This document shows positions 53,001-57,062 of a DNA stretch of 64,000 nucleotides, in pieces. The stretch comes from Stieleria tagensis (lineage in GTDB: Bacteria; Planctomycetota; Planctomycetia; Pirellulales; Pirellulaceae). The stretch covers positions 1-64,000 of the forward strand of contig NZ_JAMYFE010000069.1 of NCBI RefSeq assembly GCF_024129865.1, given 5' to 3'. The position numbers and the translations under genes are program-made. The notes beneath the pieces are model-generated. The model had not been told where the DNA came from, did no database searches, and saw only the letters and a list, made by a program, of their open reading frames with translations. Position 1 is the stretch's first letter. Each line of letters opens with the position of its first letter.

Positions 53001-56000
53001 GCTGCAGGGACGAGTTGATACGAATGAGAATGACCTGCGTCTGTATTTACCCTTCGATGAAGGTGCTGGATCGGTGATCGCTGATCGTGGGCCGCTCGGA
53101 TTGGATGCGGTTGGCAGTTCGATCTCGTGGAGTGATGACACGCCACTGAATCTCGATTCTCGCTTGAAGCTGGTCGACAACGGCACCTACACGTTGACGG
53201 TGACGGCGGATGATGGTGATGGTGGGTTTGCCAAATCGGTGACGACGTTTGATGTCTTGAATGTGGCTCCGGCGATCGACAGCGGCGGGGGAGCCGCGGA
53301 TCCGATTGAAATTCCTGGCGGTGATTTTGTTGGCGAAACGTTCCAATTTGACGCCGGTGATTTCAGTGACCCGGGCACAGAAGACAAGCTGAGCTACCTG
53401 TGGCAGGTGACCAGTGACAACGGTCAGGCAGTGCTGTCGTCCAGCGATTTCGATTTCGAATTCGTCCCCCGATATGCCGGACACTACAACGTCCGATTGA
53501 TCGTCACCGATTCCGATGGCGCCGCGTCGTTGCCCCAAGACTTTGATCTGACGATTTTGCCCGAAGTGGTGATCGCCGAGTCCGCAGACAGCGATGCGAT
53601 CCAAGGCAGTCGCGTTCGCCTGGAATCCGCCGGTTCGAGCCCCGTTGCCCCGGCGGGTTTGTTGCGTGGAACCAACCAAACGGTCACTCGCCAATACGAA
53701 TGGACCGTCGTTGGGAATGGAATGACGATCGATCTGCCAACCGCCGATCAATCGACCTTGGAATTCGTGCCCACGACCAGCGGCAACTACACGGCATCAT
53801 TGACCATCACCGATGTGTTTGCGACCGATGGCATCGAAGAATCGGTCATCGAAAACTCGCATACCAATTTTGAATTCACCGTCGACGCCGCTCCTGTGAT
53901 TTCGATCGCCGTGCCAACGGCCGAGGCGTTCGAAGGCGATGTGTTGACGTTCTCGATCGCGGATTTACCGACGCTGGCCGAGGGTGCCACCCGCGTGGTC
54001 GCTTGGACAGTTCAGGGCGGATCTCTCGAGGTGGTCACGGTTGAAAATCCGGAAACGTACGCCTTTCGAGCGACCGAGGATGCGACTTACCAAGTCAATG
54101 TGACAGTCACCGATACGTTGCTGGGAACCGCCTTCCATCGAATCGCACCCGCTGCAAACGTGATCGTGAATAATGGTGCCCCGACGGTGACGGCTAGCGG
54201 GATCGCTGGCGTCGAAGGGTCGGCGCTTCAGTTGGTGGCCAACGTGTTCGATTTTGGCTCCGATGACACGCAAACCTATGTCATCGACTGGAATGACCAG
54301 ACCGCCAATACCATTGGAACGGTTTCGGGTCCGATTGACGAATCGCATACCTATCAACAAAACGGAACGTACAGTGCCACGGTGACGATCACTGACAGTG
54401 ATGGTGCGACCAGCAATTCGTTACAAGTACCGATCGTCATTGCGAATGTTGCGCCGATCGCGGTCGATGATGCAGGATTCACCACGACGGAAGATTTGCC
54501 GGCCAGCCATCTTGATCTGCTCAGTAACGACACCGATGTCGGACTCGCGGATATCAAGTCGATTGCCAGTGTTGATGCATTGTCGGCATCGGGTGCGAAA
54601 ATCACTTTGAACGCCGATGGGACGGTCAACTATGATCCACGCACCTCGCTGACATTGAACCAATTGGCCGAGGGGATCACGGCGGTGGATACATTCCAAT
54701 ACGTCGTCACCGATGACTTTGGTGATCAAGACATCGGCACCGTTACGATGACGGTGACCGGCGTCAATGATGCACCGGTTGCATTCGCCGATCGGATCAC
54801 CGGCAACGAGGATGTCGCCGCGTTGACTGGAAATCTCTTGACCAATGATCGTGATGCGGATCGCGACAGCGGCGATCAGAGTGAGATTGATGCTGGGACC
54901 ATGCTGTCGGTGCAAAGCGTTGGCGGGTCGATTGATAACGTGACCGGGGCGTATGGTGATTTGAGGTGGAACAGCGACGGAAGTTACACCTACACGCCGA
55001 CTGCTGCGGCGCAGAATCTGGCTGTGGGACAGGTTGTCAGTGAGGTGTTTGCCTATACGGTGACCGATTCGCAAGCGACGAGCACGTCGGCATTGACGAT
55101 CACAATTGTCGGGGTCAATGATGCACCCGTGGCGGTTGCCGATGCAGGCAGCGTCGATCTGAGATTGTCAGACGCCACCACAACCAGCGCCTTGTTGCTG
55201 GAGAACGACAGTGACGTGGACAGCGCGTTCGCGGTGACTGCGGTCAACGGGGATGCGACTCTCGTTGGTACCGAGTTCAGCTTGCCACCGGTTGGGACGC
55301 GAGCATCGGGCGCACGATTGCGGGTTAAACCGGACGGTGAATACGAATACAACACCAATGGCGCATTCGCGGACTTGCCAGCGGGGCAAACCGCAACCGA
55401 TTCATTTACCTACACGATTCGCGACACCGAGGGCGTTGCTTCGACGACAACCGTCGCGATCACGGTTATCGGCAAGAACGATGCGCCGACCGGCGTCAGT
55501 TTGTCGGCCAATCAGATCAAGGTGATGGCTGACAATGGTACCGTTGTTGGGACGTTCAATACGCGGGATCCTGACCTGGGTGATACGCACTCGCTGGCGA
55601 TCACACAGGATCCAAGCGGCGCGTTTGGGATCGTGGGAAACAATCTTGTTGTGATTGATCAAACCAAGATCGATCTGGCGCTGGGAGCGACACAGTACGT
55701 CACGATCAGCAGCACTGACGCGGGCGGATTGATGATCAACCAAACGTATTCGATCCAGATTCAAGCCGTCGAGGATTCGACACCCCCGACAAGCAGTCTT
55801 GCACCGCTGCCGGCCAATGCCAATGACTTGGTGATCCCGATCCTGTTCACGGGGAACGATCTGCAGGGGGAATTCGATCGATCAGCAACAGGAATCAAAG
55901 AGTACCAACTGTATGTCTCCCAAGACGCCGGGCCATTCACTTTGTATGAAACGGTGCCAGCCGATGTCGCAGGCGTCGATTTTGTTGCCACCAGCGGTCA

Positions 56001-56988
56001 CAATTATTTTTTCCGCAGTCTGGCGGTGGACTTCGCCGGGAACGTGGAAGTCAAGGCGAGCGTGGATGCTCAAATCGCCGTGGGCGATTTTGATGCACCC
56101 GAAACCAATGTCGTCACGGCTGTTGCAAATACCGCCGGGCTATTCAACATCACGCTGACCGGGCGCGACACCGGCGGTGGCGACCTGGTTTTCTTTGATG
56201 TTTATGTTTCAGTTGATGGATTTGTGGCGCAGTTTGTTGGTTCAGCTGTGGCGGGGGCTCGCGACGGTGTTGGTAATTACCATGCATCCGCCTCGTTCCA
56301 AGGCAAGACCGACGGGCTGGAACATACCTACCGATTTTTCAGTATCGGTCGCGACTCAAGGAGCAATATTGAATCGGCCCCGAAGCGGTCCAGCGATATC
56401 ATTTTGTCGGAAACCTTCCAAGACAATGGCCTGCAAGCCACAGGAATCGACGTCCAATTGGGAGCATTGCAACGGTCCTATATCAGTAAATTGGATATCC
56501 TGTTCAGCACCGACGCCGGACTTGCCGCGCTAACCGCGCCAGGGCGCGTGGACGTTGAAAGGTTTGCCCTTGATGCAACTGATGTTACCGCCGGTACCGG
56601 CGTTGTAATTGATGATTTCACAGTTGATAAAGTCGGAGACCGTCTGCGTTTGGATTTTGGATCGGAAGGTATCACGGGAAATAGGAACAGCGCTGACAAT
56701 AACGGCTTCTACCGAGTTAGGATCGATACCAATCAAGACGGCGATTTTGACGACATCGGAATCGATAGCACGTTTGAATTTCATCGCATTCTCGGTGATG
56801 CCAATGGCGATGCGATCGTCGATGCCGCTGACCTTGCCTTAATCGCCTCACAAAACGGTCAAGTAGGTTTTGGGCTCGATGGGGACATCGATGGAAATGG
56901 CACAATCAATGCGCTCGACCGAATTCGCACAAGTCAACAGCAAGGAATTGCGTTGGACGCCGCCCTGAAGGCTTACTTGGACGATTGA
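32029..56988 (+). CDS. Giant secreted multidomain surface protein (8,319 residues) with LCAT-like domain, RTX arrays and dockerin
   Basis: Single uninterrupted frame from GTG 32029. The Arg-rich N-terminus ends in SLIEQLESRQLLAV, an LEPR-XLL-like planctomycete export/sorting motif (about 28-45). Domains in order: LCAT-like alpha/beta-hydrolase (about 46-460, nucleophile lost); beta-rich repeats with DxNxDxxL calcium loops near 1970-2010 (to about 2640); RTX arrays (about 2648-2710, 3045-3623, 3771-3844, shorter ones to about 6100); bacterial pre-peptidase-like (about 4150-4290); LamG (about 4500-4720); FG-GAP (about 4890-5125, 5590-5675, 5900); two proprotein-convertase P domains (about 5270-5550); three more LamG (about 6163-6990) with an LRR-like stretch (6384-6478); PKD; three or four cadherin-like (about 7470-7918); FN3-like; dockerin (8256-8319). 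Probable calcium-stabilised adhesin or matrix protein; function inferred. Confidence 0.9.
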   Translation: MKFNNKFARLSRRSSTRRRPNVFQRRRSLIEQLESRQLLAVGGNPVVLIPGFGGTFADVVGSNGELIAEPERTDRLNEWYTHRGLEPGKLVLEPHSQVYQSLVKTLENVGYVQGESLFVATWDWRVPIAPVDGVADGSLSADYDEIADPTFDTGLDYLAATLKAVKAAKPQATAVDLVTHGAGGLIARSYLQSAAYDQSDLLPVENLVMAGVPNRGVADAWNLSLDDWAGSDASRSTARLVNNSFDLLQDTANFGTIFGPDPNSSADDITDSAIDKQAFVQQYVGSLRGLLPEYPEIVLDNTHQPNLFNDLLIDLNAGPVNGYLDRADHTSILYSTEVDTNDRIVTRIGPNGARFFENEILPFTDFIGHAPETGEIWYQDIKTTAGGDGTVPTLSSLAPFENDPRIASGKLDLLPITAALANASGTPVAHADLVINDYAQSQILDQIGATYVAADIESGLQLSQSDSVARAMQLGTVDYQALFDNLQLTPADIATFVLQLGDSLETLAAKLDVPGGIPFVDEAITAVASFADQTDKLTTRLYKNAQITGASDITAGNGVLTADANFQLRLDGKDPVTVTVYAADTADNASIDDLYSDINAALTVAELDHQVVADRPIGNDANKLSIRTIDPSQATTLDISTLQITGDSPGPSSGRLGEDVNLRFNIATKNLDAAVDVAVILTKEATDSNTRLRDLVRDINTAMGVDIGDGTLLNELLIATVVGQSIRIAAVDSTTNTVSVSGGVALGFADSQTSDENPAENLLGLGVSRSATAQLAITGIPDFVELLNTIMPTQTTLGYDAVNHRVTFNLNLEATYDQSIDLDFSRAIDLGFADLNLVGGADVIFQATAGINLGIGIDLVRAGSGGSVDGTTKLTDLRDDVVFKVGMTSTGVASSTAGTLSLMVKKFGEAAVPVNVTLDAAAVGDNATAEDLAFDISDELEAQGILIHAEVDSSDHIVLISDDPAINHLAVVGAAFGFAASQTSNQADLVISLADGAAPIDIVLDGAETLADVKTKIEAAANVTVTFVDDRIQVIDQSTPVDEHRLIIAAASDSFGASSAGAGLKLLGTTEPTDNPNTAGFDEKTTLVGDHLLLGAIIDQFYIDTTNSSIYANATIDAAEIDLTASMGLLELGVESGHFGNSALLSEASPMATGFSIAAGLTLPDNGDGDGVLRLSDFGKSGLTDALASQDPTFTYGGSATLPLSIPLLPTELPTITLTLESDPGDLLRPRFGIDAPNISELIGDYKNLSLSDIARMLRQAVEALRSSDIAGLNTDIPVINQSPNDLLGFTDRLLVVADKLLEGYDVGDLMDVHDQIIQKIPFLSGSPEDIQALQAAAASVRNEITAAQTYELEITDGAENVYHSGPLSGSSTALDIQAEIDNALGAPGLVVVTGKPQGSLTFTFDPSLGDVSLRASSPSGLTVQFETATAGVIDSTATVIHAELVTTAKLSAAIVGLRLAVSKIADSGVDVTDVLDSVSQLTDGVVSTANLGPFLTNLLQTELGLPVTVGVSFLDADSDAAGNQTTLKLELDIDPTVTRNVGFDLALDDFGPVTVGSQGNIDVTLAGNIDLDLGFNLATLTPYLFDSTRFELTAAIDSQLNVNATLGGFQVGLDGSVALARDENSSDPASITVSIDQTFTPSDANTIGGIPIGQLFSGNPVNKFEVDIHAQINANFDATLPGVGTIGNAIEVGYSIDDAISGGLPSVDYSRLTDGVNDYLASLTDLSSMSLDQLIAGSRTVLTTIENGLSSDLLTSIPLIGDGVDLSHSFVGELQSMVDQFETLVNSIDDSVDALIGDIQNLIFTSLGPAGANILKLDPLFHNDPAQSDSNEKVDRRDVEVSISDFATTAPADMEFFINLQLAGRDVIDADFDLGLDAVAFEFETVGGVQLSWDYDLSFGFGINLRDGFFFQLNQNTVFDDSGFDNGTAGSPEIALNTEVSLKPGTSLKGELFFLNLGAKSNVREDFNANGIADANLNEAVDGIDYNRDGDKNDVLTETDLNGDGRLSRGTGLSGQIFIDINNPDNDPANRLTLGELLAGGPLFSAGIRAEAFADLALAADTSVGSHLPKLTTDLTVDWGVSYSTSKGFVSGAPEVAFHDVSLDLGSFFESIAGPAFELFEKYIEPARPVIDFLRQEVPGFSDISQTTGGPKITFLDLGAYAAGLGDQVANAKKVLDTIDGILKAVDEIKGFSGADGMIINFGDFVVSGGTKTTVTGEDHGTGATANSIVMLGNAASAGSVAVRAGANVLGPNDYIVIHGQNGSTPTTSIKFLTDQAGQITVDYQYTTGKIDVTDATTQISVGGGTINSMLSGSGGAISDDVFNQIDAPSNTSSSGNKSSTKSKLKKLGRSAVSGGFGLNIPILSDPSIAFKLLTGETVDLLVWDIPTLDLNLPFSAKFGPLGPTPIYAKVGGNVGAKLDFSLGFDTRGISDTGNFLDGLYFGDLADGSTGADIDEVAFNLGVNAGVGIDIFIASVFLVGGVSGDLAFNWNDIDGNGKLYFDELLALATLPTDSGVPGACVFDAHGELNAKVAIEWTLGISIFSTGGEIPIINEELFSFNHSCQVGVNVATLTQNDPNFDDGTLVLNAGPFAGGRDPGSSIDDAEVFAVRQVGSTIEVDYDYAFDENTTLKVTRKYSAADVKEIYFSGGAGNDVLVVDPSVSASIPVTMIGGAGNDTLVGHDGNNVFVGGAGDDVISGGAGNDTYLFENGWGNDKLSDVDGDSDRFDFSAITVDLNVTLGSVSVSDGSGSNSVLSPDGALVEGIESMVAGVGNDTLHLSDAVGTTRLWTIDSVGGGNIDDEFYFSRFENLVGGPQDDTFAFNNGRITGTIDGGSGGIDSLNYASYSGPVEVNRATSTATSLGHYVGIDHVRGSSSSDTLIGANAAAMWNVTGTDSGNINHGFAFQGFENLTGGDADDHFVVAAGGVISGNLRGTTTLNHGDSDTLDLSAKAAALSVAIQSINRGVVSGGASVQFESVESVIGGSANDHFVIASLAGLTGTLDGGLGIEDHVDFNAWSSVVNVNLNGGTVNSGKSYAGNVAEIEFITGGSGDDTLVGNAAANRIIGLGGADVISGLGGNNVLVGDAAVITGAEISTTINADDGADTITAGDGNNILLPGSGGDTVTAGNGNNRVFGDQGIITLSGGIVVDMESGAVGGGNDVITLGGGDNLVIGGEGNDTLTAGSGGTNGVNVIIGDRGSIDRLGGVTTRVTSAGGSGLDTITTGGGSDAIIGGGDSDTIVAGDGNNYLLADDGAIFFTAGVPTTSTLDPSVADGHDKITTGNGRDIIFTGNGDNTVVAGEGNDDVLGGNGIDNIDGGGGNDWLVGLLGDDHIKGGAGDDVIFGGLAIGVRSDYELGTNDFTLPPEFDENEQAHPTGYTPSILITPALVSGQSIDGTIGDGRDVIDGDQGNDVLFGGADVDQLRGGTGVDYIDAGSGADSVVEGGDGDDVVRGGAGDDVVKGGEGIDQVYGDSGDDTVYGDAGVGASQAGQRLYGGDGRDNLYAFAPTNVLATESLEVGDQLFGGAGGDFLYGNIRQELLSGDSGNDFIGGDQFAGPMYASRTDADVSGADDTLLGGGGEDQLYGGGGDDTIWGGAGTDFIDGQRGSDTMYGGSGIDLFVLPTALGTPPVFDDGIDTINGHYGNVDPDDVPDDNATDILTISGTGGDDQIMVGQITTGPHAGSAGVYYSDGVRAPVVIPVRMMDATGNLLLDQVRIAGLTGNDTLGFYSPLAITAGVLSAAPMALNVVDGAESITLSAIDISPATTDWVGVFDGNSGDDVLVGSSGRDRLDGGIGSDTLFGFGGDDRLWGDGGGGSTADHDVLFAGQGNDDLVGGQGSNDLYAWSFQPQPSIVVPGTPETYPDRGFGVFVDENGHLFHDDGDLNDNDIFDLDENVTIGPVRLARIQEKTGLNRILGSNQADNLYGGTTLDFLYGNGGGDTLYRANGTTFEASDGGLAGDEWKEYAKESDQVWYVGGTSAADQINVDFVTEPGVIADHHLITRLTNNNGNYSFAAQVRLDYNATDGDGNNVWRGDDLRFKLDQLLSETNPEQREQSLTKVASDGVQQQIDSETLASLLPPEGDFLVILIDALGGNDQISVGPTVQKSVWIDAGAGDDVVTIESGNAILVDKAENSRGSQPLGSTGAASRNDVPRQAFHLMSADGVKEIAFDGTETESGVVEFNGLSIDSADDVDWYSFTLASNGNPLGLITTASGSPIDDLELSIYTAAQLDPIDGALEGETAILSVQSSGDSATLSDLSLLAAGIQYYLRVSSNQVPTLYDLRFNLDGGSVDEDHPKVNLSLREDTVRRDVILGGDGDDILQGGSGEDWVFGNAGNDVLTGGKDRQASDLLFGGPGDDTFQIIPDALPLLGNQANTQFNLASETFIPTFSDQFIGGDGDDRVLFLGGNTDRRGLPVPDYATVRYNTGLHRYEFSSLVWDIGAQDFRKTTDAAGRVVYQQEVLFYQTQDIERTEIEMGAGDDVFHGETDFEFKPLSLPGLVHQYSFDAEFDGVLVDAVGGANARIVDQFGSGLTSGGGGHEISDGSLRLYGGDPSTADFVELPDSIVSGLDNATIEVWATRESVQPGGRIFDFGPDTGHVLFASWSGGQNGSGNRIRWIGDDDVLVDDAFTISDQAEVHLAFTIAAGSGTDGMTVVTAYQDAVQVGSFETASTLDDLVGGMNWLGRSKFPLDLAADASFNEVRIYDRVLTTQQLVLSHTLGPDVKTLDSADQDTWGIDFGDFEQGAFEAALTINLGAGNDIAFGTVLADKILGGPGDDRIEGGPGDDHIEGGGGRDTLHGSYDAQANSAYPPSRLYPFGFVPGSFESERFQFALATPTLPFATSIGGVNLTVTSTTQVPDGGGGFLAQQKVDDPITEAFGFDTDGMLSAPLNIGDFNDDGYDDFLASTTAQSYLFYGPITIDQVHDAATYAEIIIDHSEFGVPSRTAGDVNDDGVADLAFLKTVGDQSEVLVVFGGQVALDNGTTNIAWPKNWDAVFLTNDIVTSGSQSNARIIEVGDALSNRGSIEVSLLQFDADSHSDILVIASQSIGMATSRNGEFRIGLAFSGQTVFDSTAAVGGTNLTGDDAFNTIYTHGEMVDLQSRVVGDTNGDGLDEIVFGGQSVSVRTGGISTPAEAIFYDADPSSRVAPAGPVAVRIETAGQSKIFRFENGINLASDLAAAVAASSLSEMVTVSTDSAGLHYIRSADAGSNVEVYVTCLPLDGVNVRPKERNQFVGPSKYDCSPNLFNGPDLTSRYGRNNTDFPFVQNAPNSITSTIQVNPDTGESITGNPIVELRVGLRIVHQPGTGLYATLIAPDGRRIKLFSNVEGSGSSSSFGVALRDGVGQSISDPGANFGFVSEFEPEQPLSALRGLSPFGTWKLEVANHSVVAGAKLDQWDLEIKTASFSTKQTQNTDVAISSGAPDTYLSPLNISGNSGILSRLQVRVNVDHTYDKDLTLSLIAPDGTEVKLVDAVGAGDDNFINTIFNDLAITPITAGVAPFSNVFQPIEPLSKFVGLSPNGQWQLKIVDNYHGEGGALRFWELEFETTQSPTVVGSTLYNVSGGPILSQNLQAATTDFTIVSNSADPIGRVLPLGDINGDLLSDVASGLPDSLDIYLGGSGGLFDGRRLRIEGQNLSAAAGDFDFDGHVDLAVTQSIADGNRLYLFDRVGELSGNVSLTDADRFMELGGGLRQRVEQVDFTDVFNVDAIRNGNDLVDDPIDGSASRLVTDSYAQSQSGAGNGLPDDGFFPATLEHPDVQLGYRDDVDGNNAVLLTAANPSVTVAVDNATADSLHLFALSTEGNTSLDVTLTYADGTQTLQTKVPDWYAEPSIRSGDARLYSLINGMDRVGGNFDNANKPAVFGVRFPVNPLRELQSFTLTRANTSQRLVVLGAITQLGLRGVGAVDLNDDGIDDVVVPGIGRTDLIYGSSGSRQVTGAFDVLENFSVAGSGSFVIDRGTGRAEVFDNGGQPFLFGAADERLFRFTLLGDGVAGDAIRLPEGVHAELLNSAGGVIAGVRQVFDLRLISAGTYFLRVERATPGGPTDNAFKIEFDAPGRGQTHASQMHPDRDWILGGDGDDVLVGGSDLDRVFSGSGDDVIVAEPIEVRDRETTDIIIPVSVNDAIAGNAPPSTNAVVLVVDDNLRSAVADASGVAHVERDSRPTDYALSLDGDGDGIDTSVMLNYSKGATFEIWANPAAASGQGPLISVRHGQYPGWALGIHDSGVWEAINLGIAGVTAGTVDVGQWQHMVAVFDPASGIRLFKNGVLVGTQSSIDIPTDSDNVNIGKGFVSFPSDYEHFEGLIDDVRVWDRVLTEDQIRRLYEGVTEVGSDALLYYNFDDGAGETVPDVGPNANAGTLAGDAAYVVEVPAQPGVPFMHEPLRQSHLNSFTELAAAGVSDLSGLEEATFLEALVVTGNQVIADLSALETLPRLTSLDLDGTGVEAASLQTLETLSKLNLNRLYLPTGVVPEGTNLVVDSETAVSLPYSLTGVEFDGSDDFIDLGAPANTLGFNGSFTASAWIKPDVVTGDFAIFGSGEPHGNKGLHLIIRNRKFHLAFFGNDTTGNTTVIANDWVHVTFRYDATSLEQTIFVNGVVDEKTGTHTPLQGNMPVWIGKSPLTGGTFFDGTIDNVRIFNRSLSDSEVAANMTGMLDVSGTDVTADYRFNEGTGSTANDRSHLNGRATLVDGVSWTTFANRPWTVTDFETGSEIASGSSSPIAFTAPTQGISIISVQGERFPIFASKIANVAPVISSVPSFDSAQGGVQVFEGHTLSVGAVVDGANLQIPVNIDGAQGSGGTITIIDAAPADVVATVTVTDPSGVSTSLIRHALEFDDSAVSLSNLALDAATNLTTAFWLKTSKVDSQVILSAANSSELNEFVIKLVSPTELRLVSNGQAVNWTGLPNLANGLAYRHIAITRNLATGQAELFSQGVSYGTRELTNQSTLQIDAGGLVVGQQQGIIGGDFDPIQAFVGKLDELAIWNRALTEQDLRELLQGRVDTNENDLRLYLPFDEGAGSVIADRGPLGLDAVGSSISWSDDTPLNLDSRLKLVDNGTYTLTVTADDGDGGFAKSVTTFDVLNVAPAIDSGGGAADPIEIPGGDFVGETFQFDAGDFSDPGTEDKLSYLWQVTSDNGQAVLSSSDFDFEFVPRYAGHYNVRLIVTDSDGAASLPQDFDLTILPEVVIAESADSDAIQGSRVRLESAGSSPVAPAGLLRGTNQTVTRQYEWTVVGNGMTIDLPTADQSTLEFVPTTSGNYTASLTITDVFATDGIEESVIENSHTNFEFTVDAAPVISIAVPTAEAFEGDVLTFSIADLPTLAEGATRVVAWTVQGGSLEVVTVENPETYAFRATEDATYQVNVTVTDTLLGTAFHRIAPAANVIVNNGAPTVTASGIAGVEGSALQLVANVFDFGSDDTQTYVIDWNDQTANTIGTVSGPIDESHTYQQNGTYSATVTITDSDGATSNSLQVPIVIANVAPIAVDDAGFTTTEDLPASHLDLLSNDTDVGLADIKSIASVDALSASGAKITLNADGTVNYDPRTSLTLNQLAEGITAVDTFQYVVTDDFGDQDIGTVTMTVTGVNDAPVAFADRITGNEDVAALTGNLLTNDRDADRDSGDQSEIDAGTMLSVQSVGGSIDNVTGAYGDLRWNSDGSYTYTPTAAAQNLAVGQVVSEVFAYTVTDSQATSTSALTITIVGVNDAPVAVADAGSVDLRLSDATTTSALLLENDSDVDSAFAVTAVNGDATLVGTEFSLPPVGTRASGARLRVKPDGEYEYNTNGAFADLPAGQTATDSFTYTIRDTEGVASTTTVAITVIGKNDAPTGVSLSANQIKVMADNGTVVGTFNTRDPDLGDTHSLAITQDPSGAFGIVGNNLVVIDQTKIDLALGATQYVTISSTDAGGLMINQTYSIQIQAVEDSTPPTSSLAPLPANANDLVIPILFTGNDLQGEFDRSATGIKEYQLYVSQDAGPFTLYETVPADVAGVDFVATSGHNYFFRSLAVDFAGNVEVKASVDAQIAVGDFDAPETNVVTAVANTAGLFNITLTGRDTGGGDLVFFDVYVSVDGFVAQFVGSAVAGARDGVGNYHASASFQGKTDGLEHTYRFFSIGRDSRSNIESAPKRSSDIILSETFQDNGLQATGIDVQLGALQRSYISKLDILFSTDAGLAALTAPGRVDVERFALDATDVTAGTGVVIDDFTVDKVGDRLRLDFGSEGITGNRNSADNNGFYRVRIDTNQDGDFDDIGIDSTFEFHRILGDANGDAIVDAADLALIASQNGQVGFGLDGDIDGNGTINALDRIRTSQQQGIALDAALKAYLDD
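32164..33400 (+). other. LCAT-like alpha/beta-hydrolase domain with missing nucleophile
   Basis: Inside the giant protein, PVVLIPGFGGTF gives the oxyanion strand. The nucleophile elbow reads VTHGAGGLIARSYL (residues 178-191), where GHSxGG is expected; Ser is replaced by Gly181. AGGDGTVPTLSSL (Asp388) and VAHADL (His430) match the Asp and His of the LCAT family triad. The fold seems intact while the classical catalytic Ser is absent, pointing to binding rather than lipase/acyltransferase activity. Confidence 0.6.
39970..40150 (+). repeat. First RTX (hemolysin-type calcium-binding) repeat block in the giant protein
   Basis: Tandem nonapeptides of the type GGxGxDxLx appear here (GGAGNDVLV, GGAGNDTLVG, GGAGDDVISGGAGNDTYLF). 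They form calcium-loaded beta-rolls in exported proteins. This block begins right after the long beta-rich region. Confidence 0.88.
41161..42895 (+). repeat. Main RTX repeat array in the giant protein
   Basis: About 580 residues dominated by GGxGxDxUx nonapeptides, for example GGAGDDVIFGG, GGEGIDQVYGDSGDDTVYG and GGGGDDTIWGGAGTDFIDG, interrupted by short spacers. This predicts a long parallel beta-roll binding dozens of calcium ions. The DNA is correspondingly rich in GGCGGC- and GGCAATGA-type words, which makes it internally repetitive. Confidence 0.9.
47840..48680 (+). repeat. Two tandem proprotein-convertase P-domain-like units in the giant protein
   Basis: Both copies contain the P-domain pattern of an inner core LxxxLIAPDG followed by a GxWKLxVxD-type ending. 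The first has LYATLIAPDGRRIKLFSN and SPFGTWKLEVANHS. The second has LTLSLIAPDGTEVKLVDA and SPNGQWQLKIVDNYHGEGG. They sit between FG-GAP repeats. In bacteria these domains usually accompany secreted peptidases; no peptidase domain is seen here. Confidence 0.75.
50515..53000 (+). repeat. Three LamG/concanavalin-like domains in the giant protein
   Basis: Units start near 50515, 51480 and 52500. Each has an ATFEIWANP-, FTASAWIKP- or TTAFWLKTS-like strand, a W/VHVTFRYD- or WQHMVAVFD-like strand and an IDDVRVWDRVLTEDQ-type closing strand. Such domains commonly bind glycans. An LRR-like insert (51180-51460) separates the first two. Confidence 0.8.
54440..55770 (+). repeat. Tandem cadherin-like (Tandem-95/VCBS type) repeats in the giant protein
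   Basis: Consecutive units of about 110 residues carry APIAVDDAGFTTTED, LLSNDTDVG and GTVNYDPR type signatures, each linked by VNDAPVA phrases, followed by one cadherin-type unit (near 55480-55770). They are common in large bacterial adhesins and probably form a calcium-stiffened stalk. Confidence 0.82.
56794..56985 (+). other. C-terminal dockerin type I-like module of the giant protein
   Basis: Two calcium-binding loops in series, DANGDAIVDAAD (first Asp at residue 8257) and DIDGNGTINALD, each followed by a short helix, form the last 64 residues. This is the layout of dockerins, which bind cohesin domains. The next gene product has a cohesin-like ectodomain. Confidence 0.82.
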
Positions 56989-57047
56989 TTAACGACAGAC
57001 TTCCGAATCATCTAGACCCACCCAATCAAGAACTGACTAGTCAACCA

Positions 57048-57054
57048 GAAAGGA
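57048..57054 (+). promoter_or_regulatory. Shine-Dalgarno-like GAAAGGA deciding the start of the PEP-CTERM gene
   Basis: It ends eight bases before ATG 57063. This supports that codon over upstream frame extension toward the end of the giant gene. Confidence 0.55.
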
Positions 57055-57062
57055 TAGCCCCA

